Shown: positions 8,019 to 18,739, counted from the first letter of the stretch. The stretch: DNA of 64,000 nt from Amycolatopsis roodepoortensis (GCF_014873915.1 NZ_JADBEJ010000005.1:372001-436000), one strand, 5' to 3'. Made by a program: numbers and translations. Notes: generated from the sequence alone by a model not told the origin.

Positions 8019-9058
8019 ACGACTGGTTCAACATCTTCCTCGTCGTGGTCCTGCTGCTGGCCAACGCGTTCTTCGTCGGCGCCGAGTTCGCGCTCATCTC
8101 CTCGCGCCGCGACCGGCTGGAAGCCTTGCTGGAGCAGGGAAAGACCCGCGCCCGGATCGTCATCAACGCGAGCAAGAACGTCTCGCTGATGCTCGCGGGC
8201 GCGCAGCTCGGCATCACCATCTGCTCGCTGCTGCTGGGACGGCTCGGGGAGCCGGCCGTCGCGCACCAGCTGGCCGGATTCTTCGAGCTGTTCGGGATTC
8301 CCGACGTCCTGCTGCACCCGATCTCGTTCGCGATCGCGCTGGCGTTCATCACCATCCTGCACGTCCTCATCGGCGAGATGGTGCCGAAGAACCTCGCGAT
8401 CGCCGAGCCGGAACGGCTGGCGCTGTGGCTGGTCCCGGTGCACGTGGCCTGGGTGAAGCTCGCCAATCCGTTCATCTGGTTGCTGAACTTCGTGGCGAAC
8501 TCCCTGCTGCGGGTGTTCAAGGTCGAACCGAAGGACGAACTCGAAACCGCCTACACCTCCGACGAGCTCGCGGAGCTGCTCAGTGAGTCGCGGCGCGAGG
8601 GGCTGCTGGAGCATTCCGAGCATCAGCGGCTGAGCAAGACGCTGTCCTCGGTGGAGAAGACGGTGGCCGACGTGCTGGTCCCGACGGCCCAGCTGACCAC
8701 GCTGCCCTGCTCGCCCACGTTGGGCGACGTCGAGCGTGCGGTGTCCTCGACCGGGTTCTCCCGTTTCCCGGTGTGCACCGACGACGGGACGCTGACCGGC
8801 TACATCCACGTCAAGGACATCCTCGACCTCGTGGGCGAGGACCCGACCACCGTGGTGCCGCCGGACAAGACACGCGCGCTCACCGAACTGCACGCCGACG
8901 CCCGGCTCGACGAGGCGTTGTCGGCGATGCGCAAGGAAGGCAGCCACCTGGCGCGGGCGCTGAGCCCGGCGGGGGCGGCGGTCGGCGTCGTCGCGCTGGA
9001 GGACCTCGTCGAGGAATACGTGGGGACTGTCCGCGACGGTACCCACGTCAGGGCATGA
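8015..9058 (+). CDS. Second CNNM/CorC-family protein, lacking the CorC_HlyC domain
   Basis: Membrane protein of 347 residues, paralogous to its upstream neighbour. The DUF21 domain has LMLAGAQLGITICSLLLG and GEMVPKNLAIAEP, and a CBS pair ends with VGVVALEDLVEEYVG. Unlike the first protein it stops after the CBS pair, without the C-terminal CorC_HlyC domain. The ATG at 8015 overlaps the preceding stop (ATGA), so the two are translated in a coupled way and probably form a heteromeric transporter or regulator. The transported ion is not known; magnesium or cobalt are family-based guesses. Confidence 0.87.
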   Translation: MNDWFNIFLVVVLLLANAFFVGAEFALISSRRDRLEALLEQGKTRARIVINASKNVSLMLAGAQLGITICSLLLGRLGEPAVAHQLAGFFELFGIPDVLLHPISFAIALAFITILHVLIGEMVPKNLAIAEPERLALWLVPVHVAWVKLANPFIWLLNFVANSLLRVFKVEPKDELETAYTSDELAELLSESRREGLLEHSEHQRLSKTLSSVEKTVADVLVPTAQLTTLPCSPTLGDVERAVSSTGFSRFPVCTDDGTLTGYIHVKDILDLVGEDPTTVVPPDKTRALTELHADARLDEALSAMRKEGSHLARALSPAGAAVGVVALEDLVEEYVGTVRDGTHVRA

Positions 9059-9966
9059 CCGGCCCGATCGTCCTTCCCGAGCCCGTCTGGCGGGCTCGGG
9101 AGGACGAGCACGTCACGCGGATGCGGCGCTGGACGACACCGCACCAGCTCCGCCGTTCACGGGGCGAAAAGCATCCGGTGCTCGACTTCCTCTTCACCTA
9201 CTACTCGCACCGGCCAGGGCATCTCGAACGCTGGCAACCGGGTCCGGGGGTCGTGCTCGAAGGCGCGGCCGCCCGGCGGTTCCTGGAGCGGAAGGGTTAC
9301 CTGGAGACCCCGGAGGGCGTCATGCTCGATCCGGCGGGCTTCACCGAGGGCCGGGCCAAGACCGCGGAATTCGTCCTCGGACTGCTTTCCGCGACCGCGT
9401 CCCGCTCTCCGAGACTCAGTTGTTTCGGGTTGCATGAATGGGCAATGGTTTACCGGGAATCGGCGGATGAGGTTCGTCACTCACAACTTCCGCTCCGGCT
9501 CGGTTCGGCCGGAACCGACGGCGTGGTCGAATCGCTCGAGATCCGGTGCGGGCATTACGACGCGTTCCGGTTCTTCACCGAGCCCGCCCGGCCTCGCAAC
9601 ACGCTGCGGCCGGCACGGGAGAACCAGACCGAGTTCGAGCAGCCGGGCTGCCTGCACGCCAACATGGATCTCTTCAAGTGGGCGTACAAACTCGATCCGT
9701 TCGTGCCCGCCGAGCTGGTCGGGGACTGCTTCGAGCTGGCGGCGGACATCCGGGAACTGGACATGCGGGCCAGCCCCTACGATCTGGCGGAGTTCGGATA
9801 CTCACCCGTGCGGATCGAGAGCCCCGAAGGCCGTGCCGAGTACGCCCGCGCGCAGGCCGCGTTCGCCCGCCGGGCCGCGCCGCTGCGTGAGCACCTGATA
9901 GCGCATTGCCAACGGCTCCTCGCCGAGTTAAAGAAGGTGCCCGCGACACGCGGAAAACAACTGTGA
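9055..9966 (+). CDS. Conserved actinobacterial protein of uncertain function
   Basis: Protein of 303 residues starting MTGPIVLPEPVWRAREDEH and overlapping the CNNM gene by 4 bp. It has a conserved HPVLDFLFTYYSHRPG segment and many Trp, His and Arg residues, and no signal peptide or membrane helix. As I recall, homologues in actinobacteria are often labelled 3-methyladenine DNA glycosylase. I see no helix-hairpin-helix GPD motif or other glycosylase signature, so that name is not supported by the sequence. Context ties its expression to the CNNM pair. Function unknown. Confidence 0.7.
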   Translation: MTGPIVLPEPVWRAREDEHVTRMRRWTTPHQLRRSRGEKHPVLDFLFTYYSHRPGHLERWQPGPGVVLEGAAARRFLERKGYLETPEGVMLDPAGFTEGRAKTAEFVLGLLSATASRSPRLSCFGLHEWAMVYRESADEVRHSQLPLRLGSAGTDGVVESLEIRCGHYDAFRFFTEPARPRNTLRPARENQTEFEQPGCLHANMDLFKWAYKLDPFVPAELVGDCFELAADIRELDMRASPYDLAEFGYSPVRIESPEGRAEYARAQAAFARRAAPLREHLIAHCQRLLAELKKVPATRGKQL

Positions 9967-10059
9967 GTCGTCGCATTCCCCGTAACATCCTCCCCTGTTA
10001 GAGTGATAACGGTTTGATTGCATACGCAGCGCGAGCGCGCACGTTTCGAAAGGACAACG

Positions 10060-10746
10060 ATGGGGCGACACAGCGTGGCCGAGGAGCCGGTGCCGCATCC
10101 CCTCGACCCGCCGAAGCGGCCTCAGGGCCGCGGTGAGGCGACCGGTTCACACCGGATCGTCGGGAAGAAGGCCCCGCGGCGCCGGATCGCCAAGTGGCCG
10201 ATCGCCTGCCTGGTCCTCTTGGTCCTGGTCGCGATCGGCGTGTTCGGCTGGAACTGGGCCGACGGCGAGCTCAACACCCGTGCCGAAGCCCAGGCCAAGG
10301 CGTGCAGCGCCGGCGACACCCCGATGCGGATCATCGTCACCCCCAGCATCGAAAAGCCCGTGCGAGCGGCGGCCGAGCGGTGGAACAACGCCGCGACCGT
10401 GGTCCGCGACCACTGTGTGGTCATCCAGGTCGACGCGCTGTCCTCCGCTTCCGTGCTCGACGGCCTCGTCGGCCGGACCAACCTCGACTCCATCGGCGGC
10501 CTCCCCGCCGCCTGGATCCCAGAATCCACCTACTGGGTGACCGAGCTGAACACCGCCAAACCCGCACTGGTCGGGTCGCCCGCCCAGTCGGTCGCGACGG
10601 CGCGTTCGGCCGACTACCCGCTCGTCGGCCTCGCCGGCAAGAGCATCGACGAGGTCCAGATGCGCGCCGCTCAGACCTTCCGTCAGTACCTGCAGCAGCC
10701 GGCCCAGCAGGCCGACTTCGCCGCCGCGGGTATCAAGGCCACCTGA
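10060..10746 (+). CDS. Membrane-anchored solute-binding-like protein
   Basis: Protein of 228 residues. The N-terminus MGRHSVAEEP is polar and proline-rich, a basic stretch precedes a single membrane helix at about residues 46-65, and the rest is predicted outside the cell. The exterior part resembles a substrate-binding domain (MRIIVTPSIEKPVRAAAERWN, then GGLPAAWIPESTYWV), as in bacterial type II binding proteins. The ATG at 10060 is chosen for the AAAGGAC ribosome site; an upstream ATG at 10018 adds 14 residues. No transporter gene is nearby, and the ligand is unknown. A strong hairpin follows. Confidence 0.65.
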   Translation: MGRHSVAEEPVPHPLDPPKRPQGRGEATGSHRIVGKKAPRRRIAKWPIACLVLLVLVAIGVFGWNWADGELNTRAEAQAKACSAGDTPMRIIVTPSIEKPVRAAAERWNNAATVVRDHCVVIQVDALSSASVLDGLVGRTNLDSIGGLPAAWIPESTYWVTELNTAKPALVGSPAQSVATARSADYPLVGLAGKSIDEVQMRAAQTFRQYLQQPAQQADFAAAGIKAT

Positions 10747-10759
10747 GCCCCTCGAACCG

Positions 10760-10800
10760 CGGGAAAGGCCCCTTCGCCGCTCGGGAAGGGGCCTTTCCCG
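10760..10800. terminator. GTGAAGG-like hairpin after the binding-protein gene
   Basis: Perfect 16-bp arms (CGGGAAAGGCCCCTTC and its complement) around 9 nt, 13 bp after the stop at 10746. Probable intrinsic terminator without T-tract. It shares the AAGG-CCCCTT core with the other hairpins of this family. Confidence 0.75.
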
Positions 10801-10960
10801 TACCTCGACCCTCGTGAGCGGTGCCACGGCGGTAACCCCGCATCGCAAGTCCGTGACGGACTGACCCAGGGTCTCCTGGAGTTCCCCTCATCCGCCCGGG
10901 ACTCGGCGACCTCGCCCGCCGCAACGATGTCGCATGCTCACCAAAGTTCGGTCGTGGGAA

Positions 10961-11015
10961 TGTCGTGAAGGGCCCCTTTGAGACGATCAAGGTCTCAAAG
11001 GGGCCCTTCACGACA
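10961..11015. repeat. Perfect 24-bp GTGAAGG-family hairpin, not next to a gene end
   Basis: Arms 10961-10984 and 10992-11015 pair without mismatch around GATCAAG. The outer part reads TGTCGTGAAGGGCCCCTTTG. It lies more than 200 bp from the closest stop codon and inside a gene-free stretch, so simple termination does not explain it well. Confidence 0.7.
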
Positions 11016-11073
11016 TGGGAGTTCGACGCCGGGCCATCGGAAGCTGACGGAGCCGCCCGCCCACTCCCGGGTC

Positions 11074-11122
11074 TCGTGAGTGGTATGGACGGTTAGAGCC
11101 AACCGTGTCCTGGTACCTACTG
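11074..11122. repeat. Degenerate copy of the GTGAGTGGTAAGGACGG palindrome
   Basis: The left arm TCGTGAGTGGTATGGACGGT differs by one base from the perfect copies at 11283 and 37951. The right arm starts AACCGT but is then scrambled (GTCCTGGTACCTAC). It looks like a decaying copy 200 bp from an intact one. Confidence 0.6.
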
Positions 11123-11128
11123 AGGGTC

Positions 11129-11262
11129 TTGCGTGACTGGATGGACGACACACGTGTCTGGACGGACGGCTCACGGTGAAGGCTTCGCCACGGCCGTGTC
11201 GTTCATCCGGTCCCGTGTGTCGTCCGCCGGATCACACGTGCCGTCCGGTCAATCACGCGAAG
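11129..11262. repeat. Long hairpin built from about 22-nt tandem units (unit type GTGACTGGATGGACGACACAC-like)
   Basis: Two units of the type GACTGGATGGACGACACAC / GTGTCTGGACGGACGGCTCAC stand head to tail at 11133-11174. After GGTGAAGGCTTCGCC, three units in reverse orientation follow (GTGTCGTTCATCCGG, GTGTCGTCCGCCGG, GTGCCGTCCGGTCAATCACGC). The whole can fold into a long imperfect stem. The architecture is the same as in the arrays at 28.1 and 56.8 kb, but the unit sequence differs. Confidence 0.6.
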
Positions 11263-11282
11263 CCGCCGTTCGGCCCAGGTAA

Positions 11283-11326
11283 TCGTGAGTGGTAAGGACG
11301 GTTAGAACCGTCCTTACCACTCACGA
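11283..11326. repeat. Near-perfect 44-bp palindrome overlapping the aldo-keto reductase stop
   Basis: Arms of 21 bp (11283-11303 and 11306-11326) flank only two bases; the left arm begins TCGTGAGTGGTAAGGACGGT. The minus-strand reductase stop lies in the right arm. The same sequence occurs at 37951-37996. It may end transcription of the reductase gene. Confidence 0.75.
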
Positions 11327-12145
11327 GCCGAAGGTGTCCGGGTCCGGCCCGGTGCGCGTCCCGTCGTCGAACTCCGCGAGGGCCGCGAGATCGTCCTCGG
11401 CCAGTTCGAAGTCGAATACGTCGAAGTTCTCGCGAATCCGGGACGGCGTCACGGATTTCGGGATCGCGACCGCGCCGAGCTGCAGATGCCAGCGCAGCAC
11501 CAGCTGTGCCGGACTCTTGCCGTACTTGGCGGCGAGGGCGGTCAGTGTCGGGTCCGAGAGCAGCGATCCCTGCGCGAGCGGGCTCCACGCCTCGGTGACG
11601 ACGCCGTGCTCGGCGTGGAACTCGCGCAGTGCCTTCTGCTGCAGCCGCGGGTGCAGCTCGACCTGGTTGACCGCGGGCACGATGCCGGTCTCGTCGAACA
11701 GCCGCCGCAGATGCGGGACGTGGAAGTTCGAGACCCCGATGGCGCGCGCCCGGCCGTCCGCGTAGAGCTTTTCCAGCGCACGCCAGGTTTCGACGTACTT
11801 CCCGCGGGCGGGTGTCGGCCAATGGATCAGGTACAGGTCCACACGGTCCAGGCCGAGTTCCGCGAGGCTCGCGTCGAACGCCCGGAGCGCCTCGTCGTAG
11901 CCGTGGCCCGGATTCGGGAGCTTCGTGGTGATGAACAGTTCGTCGCGGGGTACTCCCGCCGAACGGATCGCCTCGCCGACACCGGCTTCGTTCCCGTATG
12001 ACGCGGCGGTGTCGATGCTGCGGTACCCGGCCTCGATGGCGGTCCGGACGACCTTGGCCGTGTCACCCGCGGGGACCTGCCAGACGCCGAAACCGAGTTG
12101 GGGGATGGCTACCTCGTTGTTCAGGACGACGGAAGGCACGGCCAT
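11321..12145 (-). CDS. Aldo/keto reductase (2,5-diketo-gluconate reductase type)
   Basis: NADPH-dependent aldo-keto reductase of 274 residues with the full catalytic tetrad: D45, Y50, K75 and H108 (in DTAASYGNE, TTKLPN and LIHWP). The C-terminal IPKSVTPSRIRENFDVFDF binds the cofactor phosphate. Length and sequence fit the bacterial AKR5-like enzymes that reduce diketogluconate and various aldehydes and ketones; the physiological substrate is open. It is encoded alone, upstream of the XRE regulator in the same direction. Its stop codon lies inside a 44-bp palindrome. Confidence 0.9.
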   Translation of the reverse strand: MAVPSVVLNNEVAIPQLGFGVWQVPAGDTAKVVRTAIEAGYRSIDTAASYGNEAGVGEAIRSAGVPRDELFITTKLPNPGHGYDEALRAFDASLAELGLDRVDLYLIHWPTPARGKYVETWRALEKLYADGRARAIGVSNFHVPHLRRLFDETGIVPAVNQVELHPRLQQKALREFHAEHGVVTEAWSPLAQGSLLSDPTLTALAAKYGKSPAQLVLRWHLQLGAVAIPKSVTPSRIRENFDVFDFELAEDDLAALAEFDDGTRTGPDPDTFGS

Positions 12146-12193
12146 GGAAGAGGAATCCTCACTGGAGTCTGTGGCGGGACTTCTTGCCCGGCA

Positions 12194-13012
12194 TCATTCC
12201 ACCCCGCGCGCCGCGTACGCGCGCAGATATTCCGCCGTGTCCGCGTCCGCCGGGAAGAAGGACTCGATCACCAGCTCGGCGACCGTGACGTCCAACGGCG
12301 TCCCGAAGGTGGAGACCGTGCTGAAGAAGGTGAGCTCGGCGTCCTCGTGCCGAAGCTTCAACGGAACGAAGATGTCACCCGGCCCGGGGACCTCCACTTC
12401 GGGAACGGGGTCCGCGCACGGATAGGAGAGCAGTTCCTCCAGGAGTTCGGTCAGCGCCGGGTCGGCCGTCTGGGTCACCTGCCGCCGCAGCCTGCCGAGC
12501 AGATGGGCGCGCCACTCCCCCAGGTTCAGCACGTGCGGCGCCATCCCCTCCGGATGCAGCGTCACCCGCAGGACGTTGACCGGCGGCGTCATCAAGGCCG
12601 GCGAGACCAGGCCGGTCATGATCGAGATGCTCGCGTTGGCGTCGACCAGGTTCCACCAGCGGTCGGCGACGGCGGCCGGGTACGGCTCGTGGCTGGTCAT
12701 CAGCTGCCGGACCGCCTTGCGGACCGCCGCCATCTCCGGGGCGCCGAGGCCGCTTTCGGCGTACGCGGGCGCGTAACCCGCCGCCAGCAACAGCTGATTG
12801 CGTTCCCTCAAAGGCACCTCCAGGTGCTCGCCGAGCCGCAGCACCATGTCGCGGCTGGGCTTGGACCGGCCGGTCTCCACGAAGCTCAGATGCCGGGTGG
12901 AGATATCCGCCGAGATGGCGAGGTCCAGCTGGCTGATCCGGCGGCGGTCACGCCATTCGCGGAGGAGCTCGCCGACAGGGCGGCCCGCGGTCACTGTGGT
13001 CGTCACGATCAC
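12194..13012 (-). CDS. XRE-family regulator with MmyB-like ligand domain
   Basis: Regulator of 272 residues. Residues 10-75 form an XRE helix-turn-helix (RRRISQLDLAISADISTRHLSFVETGRSKPSRDMVLRL). The remainder has the RWWNLVDAN-like and FHPEGM/VTLHPEGMAPHVLNLGEW signatures of the MmyB-like ligand-binding fold, which in Streptomyces relatives binds fatty-acid-like ligands. The start is GTG at 13012; a second GTG two codons on is equally possible. It diverges from the SnoaL-like gene with 116 bp between them, and such regulators typically control the divergent neighbour. Confidence 0.88.
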   Translation of the reverse strand: MIVTTTVTAGRPVGELLREWRDRRRISQLDLAISADISTRHLSFVETGRSKPSRDMVLRLGEHLEVPLRERNQLLLAAGYAPAYAESGLGAPEMAAVRKAVRQLMTSHEPYPAAVADRWWNLVDANASISIMTGLVSPALMTPPVNVLRVTLHPEGMAPHVLNLGEWRAHLLGRLRRQVTQTADPALTELLEELLSYPCADPVPEVEVPGPGDIFVPLKLRHEDAELTFFSTVSTFGTPLDVTVAELVIESFFPADADTAEYLRAYAARGVE

Positions 13013-13041
13013 GAACCTACGGACCCGCGCGCGGAGCCGCC

Positions 13042-13058
13042 ATTACCTCCCGCGTAAT
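13042..13058. promoter_or_regulatory. Candidate operator between the XRE and SnoaL-like genes
   Basis: Small inverted repeat ATTAC-N7-GTAAT in the divergent promoter region, the only AT-rich symmetric site there. It may bind the XRE regulator. Short enough to arise by chance. Confidence 0.3.
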
Positions 13059-13128
13059 CGACGGGACCCACCCCCGGCCGACATTGTTGCGGCATCGAAC
13101 AACCCCGAACGAAACGAGGAGACACACC

Positions 13129-13491
13129 ATGTCGGACATCCAGCGCGTCGCCGAGCAGTACATCGCCGTGTGGAACGAGACCGACGCGGACAAGCGCCGC
13201 GCGCTCATCGCCGAAGTGTTCACCGAGGACGCCGCCTACACCGACCCGCTCGGCGCGGTCACCGGCCATGACGGCGTCGACGGCTTCATCGCCGGCGCCC
13301 AGGCCCAGTTCGCGGGGCTGAAGTTCAGCCTGCCCGCGGCGCCCGACGCGCACCACGACATCGCGCGGTTCCAGTGGTACCTCGGCCCCGACGGCGCGGA
13401 AGAGCCGCTGGCGATCGGGTTCGACGTCATCACCGTCGAGGACGGACGGATCAAGCAGGTGCTGGGCTTTCTCGACAAGATGCCCGGCTGA
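13129..13491 (+). CDS. SnoaL-like (NTF2-fold) protein
   Basis: Protein of 120 residues with the NTF2-like fold: RVAEQYIAVWNETDADKRRALIAE, then DAAYTDPLG, and a C-terminal strand pair FDVITVEDGRIKQVLGFLD. Such proteins bind small hydrophobic molecules or act as isomerases and cyclases; catalytic residues cannot be assigned here. The ATG at 13129 follows CGAGGAG. It diverges from the MmyB-like XRE regulator, which in many actinobacteria accompanies just such a small enzyme or a short-chain reductase. Its stop is 4 bp from the convergent gcvP stop. Confidence 0.8.
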   Translation: MSDIQRVAEQYIAVWNETDADKRRALIAEVFTEDAAYTDPLGAVTGHDGVDGFIAGAQAQFAGLKFSLPAAPDAHHDIARFQWYLGPDGAEEPLAIGFDVITVEDGRIKQVLGFLDKMPG

Positions 13492-13495
13492 CCCC

Positions 13496-16375
<2,880 letters not shown>

Positions 16376-16445
16376 CGGGGACCTCCCAAGACGCGGGGGT
16401 GGGGCCGGGACGATTGTCCTGGCCCTCCCCACTCTGTCCGTACCC

Positions 16446-16642
16446 CCGTGGGGGCGCCTGAGAGTTTCGCCCGAGTGTTGAGCCGGGCTTGCACCGTCGG
16501 CGGGGCCGCCAGGCTGTGACCTGGCGAACCACTTTCCAGAGGCGTCTCTTCCGCGCGGTCCAGGGTGCCTGAGAGGTTCCGGGGAGGACTTGCTCCTTCG
16601 GCGCCGAGCTCAACGGTTATCGGCTCGGTCTCTCCCGCGCGG
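16446..16642 (-). ncRNA. Tandem glycine riboswitch upstream of gcvP
   Basis: On the reverse strand two consecutive glycine aptamers are visible. The first begins GGGAGAG near 16636 and holds CGCCGAAGGAGCAAG and AACCTCTCAGGCA. The second begins GGAAGAGACGCC near 16553 and holds CCGACGGTGCAAGCC and GAAACTCTCAGGCGCC. The short linker between them, CCCTGGACCGC, fits the tandem class. It ends about 70 bp before the gcvP ATG. In actinobacteria such elements turn on gcv genes when glycine is high. Confidence 0.92.
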
Positions 16643-16693
16643 ATTCGTCGACCGCGGAAGTGAGCCTACCCTGCCGCGTCCGCGGCCTCATGA

Positions 16694-17275
16694 TCAGCCG
16701 GTGCGACGGGCGTTGCGGCGCTGCGTGAGCTCGTCCGGTGTGACCGTTTCGATCACGCCGCCGTCGGCCCGCTCGGCCGGGAACTCGTGGATGGTGCCGC
16801 TGATCTCCTGCATCGCCCCGCTGACCGCGATCCCGAAGACACCCTGCCCGCCCTGGAGTAAATCGACGATCTCTTCGGGCGAAGTGCACTCGTAGACGGT
16901 GGTGCCGTCGGAGAACAGGGTGACCTTGGCGAGGTCGCGGACGCCGCGCAGGCGCAGGTGGTCGACGGCGACGCGGATGTTCTGCAGGGAGACACCGGTG
17001 TCCAGCAGCCGCTTGACGACCTTCAGGACGAGGATGTCCTTGAACGAGTAGAGCCGCTGCGAACCGGAGCCGTGCGCCGTGCGGATGCTCGGCGCGACCA
17101 GCTTCGTGCGGGCCCAGTAGTCGAGCTGCCGGTAGGTGATCCCGGCGATCTGGCAGGCGGCGGGACCGCGGTAACCGACGAGTTCGTCCGGGAGGGAAGA
17201 GTCGGGGAACAGCTCGCCCTGCTCGCCGTCAGCGACCGGAACGAGCGGCTCTTGAGGGCTACCAGCCTCGACCAC
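16694..17275 (-). CDS. MerR-family regulator, Rv1830-like
   Basis: MerR-type regulator of 193 residues. DELVGYRGPAACQIAGITYRQLDYWAR and GSGSQRLYSFKDILVLKVVKRLLDTG are nearly those of mycobacterial Rv1830 as I remember it. An acidic N-terminus (QGELFPDSSLPDELV) and a tail with FSDGTTVYECTSPEE follow the same pattern. I chose the GTG at 17275 because AGGGGAGG lies 7 bp upstream; the frame stays open further, but without a ribosome site. It belongs to the conserved garA-gcvH island. Target genes are not visible; the mycobacterial relative has been tied to growth and cell division. Confidence 0.88.
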   Translation of the reverse strand: MVEAGSPQEPLVPVADGEQGELFPDSSLPDELVGYRGPAACQIAGITYRQLDYWARTKLVAPSIRTAHGSGSQRLYSFKDILVLKVVKRLLDTGVSLQNIRVAVDHLRLRGVRDLAKVTLFSDGTTVYECTSPEEIVDLLQGGQGVFGIAVSGAMQEISGTIHEFPAERADGGVIETVTPDELTQRRNARRTG

Positions 17276-17507
17276 GCCATGCCTCCCCTCGCCCGACCTG
17301 GCGGCCGGCGAACAAAGCCGCGCGGACCCACGTGAGCCCGCACCGGAGTTCCTCGTCAAGACGAATGCCCCAGACATCCGAATCACACCTTGGCGATTCA
17401 CCTTCATTGACGGTAAGCGCGTCCGGCAAAGCGGTCAACGCGACGCGCGGTCCACCTCAAGCTCTTCTTGAGGCTTGTCGAGCACAGTCCCCCGTTCGGC
17501 TGCACCG

Positions 17508-17552
17508 TTGCCACTTTTACTCAGTCGTGTTATTTTTTACTCATGCAAGTAA
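17508..17552 (+). promoter_or_regulatory. Leaderless promoter and TetR operator
   Basis: TTGCCA at 17508-17513 and TATTTT at 17531-17536 are separated by exactly 17 bp and would start the message at or next to the ATG at 17543, giving a leaderless mRNA. TTTTACTCA occurs twice, at 17515 and 17535. TTACTCATGCAAGTAA at 17537-17552 is an inverted repeat with 5-bp arms across the start codon, a likely operator for the TetR protein itself. Confidence 0.6.
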
Positions 17553-18187
17553 CTCCCTCCACGCAGAGCGCCATGCAAGAGGTCCAGGCGGAGCTGGGAC
17601 TGTCGGTCACCGAGGCGGCCCGGCGGGCCCAGATCATCGGGGCGACGATCGCGACGATCTCCGACCTCGGATATCACAAGACGTCGTTCGCGAAGATCAA
17701 GGAACGGGCCGGGCTGTCCAGCACCCGGATCGTCTCGTACCACTTCACCAACAAGGCGGGCCTGATGCAGGCCGTGGTCACCACCGCGACCGGGATGAAG
17801 GACAAGTTCCTGGAGGAGCGGATCCAGGGCACCACCGACCGGCCCGGGCTGCTGCGCGGCTACATCGAATCGGAGATCGCGTTCCTGGGCTCGTACCCGG
17901 AACTGGTGCGGGTCATGGTCGAGATGGGCGCGAGCGGCTCGGACGCCGAGGGCTGGTTCATGTCGGCGCCGCTGGTCGAGGAGTTCCGGACCGGCCGGCT
18001 CGAACGTCAGCTACGCCAGGGCCAGCAGGAAGGCGCTTTCGGCGGCTTCGCGGCGGACGTGATGGCGTTGTCGATCGCGCAGGCCATCGACGGCGTCGCG
18101 GCGAAGTTCGCGGCGGATCCGAAGCTGGACCTGGAGCGGTACGGGCGCGAGCTGGCGGACCTGTTCGTCAAGGCGACCGCGGCCTGA
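17543..18187 (+). CDS. TetR-family regulator
   Basis: TetR regulator of 214 residues. The HTH is at about 33-80 (ATISDLGYHKTSFAKIKERAGLSSTRIVSYHFTNKAGLM), followed by a ligand domain of normal size. It is the only plus-strand gene within the otherwise minus-strand GarA/gcv island, between the two MerR-BFN genes, so it is probably an insertion relative to the mycobacterial order. Promoter and operator overlap its start codon, which indicates autoregulation. No target is obvious; the nearest candidate is itself. It ends at a small stem-loop and a bidirectional terminator. Confidence 0.85.
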   Translation: MQVTPSTQSAMQEVQAELGLSVTEAARRAQIIGATIATISDLGYHKTSFAKIKERAGLSSTRIVSYHFTNKAGLMQAVVTTATGMKDKFLEERIQGTTDRPGLLRGYIESEIAFLGSYPELVRVMVEMGASGSDAEGWFMSAPLVEEFRTGRLERQLRQGQQEGAFGGFAADVMALSIAQAIDGVAAKFAADPKLDLERYGRELADLFVKATAA

Positions 18188-18188
18188 T

Positions 18189-18212
18189 CCGCATTCAGAG
18201 GACTAAACGCGC
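18189..18212. repeat. Small stem-loop with TTTAGTCCTCTGAA core (copy 1)
   Basis: Read on the minus strand it is GCGCGTTTAGTCCTCTGAAT followed by GCGG; arms of about 6 bp enclose a conserved loop. It begins one base after the TetR stop codon. Two further copies lie at 55312 and 55457. Confidence 0.55.
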
Positions 18213-18217
18213 ATGAA

Positions 18218-18249
18218 GAAGGGGCGGCACCAGCAGGCGCCGCCCCTTC
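18218..18249. terminator. Bidirectional terminator between TetR and BFN genes
   Basis: Perfect 11-bp arms GAAGGGGCGGC and GCCGCCCCTTC around 10 nt, placed between the convergent stops at 18187 and 18266. Confidence 0.75.
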
Positions 18250-18265
18250 GGTCAAGTTATCGGGA

Positions 18266-18739
18266 TCAGGTGTCCGCGCCGCGGAAGTCCTCCGGCGAGA
18301 CCGAGTCGAGGAACTCGCGGAACTTCTCGACCTCGTCCTCCTGCTCGTCGGGGATGATGAGACCCGCTTCCTCCAGCACCGCGTCCACGGCGTGGATGGG
18401 CACCCCGACCCGCAGCGCCAGCGCCACCGAATCGCTCGGACGCGCCGAAACCCGGATGTCCCCGTCGAAGACCAGCTCCGCGAAGAACGTGCCTTCCTTC
18501 AGATCGGTGATGACGACCTGCTCCAGCTCGCGGCCCAGCGCTCCGATGACCTCCTTGAGCAGGTCATGGGTGAGCGGACGGGCCGGGCGGACTCCCTGCT
18601 GCTCCAAGGCGATGGCGGTGGCCTCGACCGAGCCGATCCAGATCGGCAGGTAACGCTCGCCTTCGGTTTCCCGCAGCAACAAGATCGGCTGATTCGCGGG
18701 TAGCTCCACCCGCACGCCGACGACGCGCATCTCGCTCAT
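18266..18739 (-). CDS. BFN-domain (bifunctional nuclease family) protein, Rv1829-like
   Basis: Protein of 157 residues consisting of one BFN (DUF151) domain: MRVVGVRVELPANQPILLLRE, LPIWIGSVEATAIA, and ISARPSDSVALALR-like ARPSDSVALALRVGVPI. Plant BFN proteins have nuclease activity; bacterial ones are uncharacterised, and the mycobacterial orthologue Rv1829 sits in the same gene order. The ATG at 18739 follows GAGGGAGG; a second ATG three codons later is also possible. The acidic C-terminal tail EQEDEVEKFREFLDSV is typical. Cytoplasmic. Confidence 0.88.
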   Translation of the reverse strand: MSEMRVVGVRVELPANQPILLLRETEGERYLPIWIGSVEATAIALEQQGVRPARPLTHDLLKEVIGALGRELEQVVITDLKEGTFFAELVFDGDIRVSARPSDSVALALRVGVPIHAVDAVLEEAGLIIPDEQEDEVEKFREFLDSVSPEDFRGADT

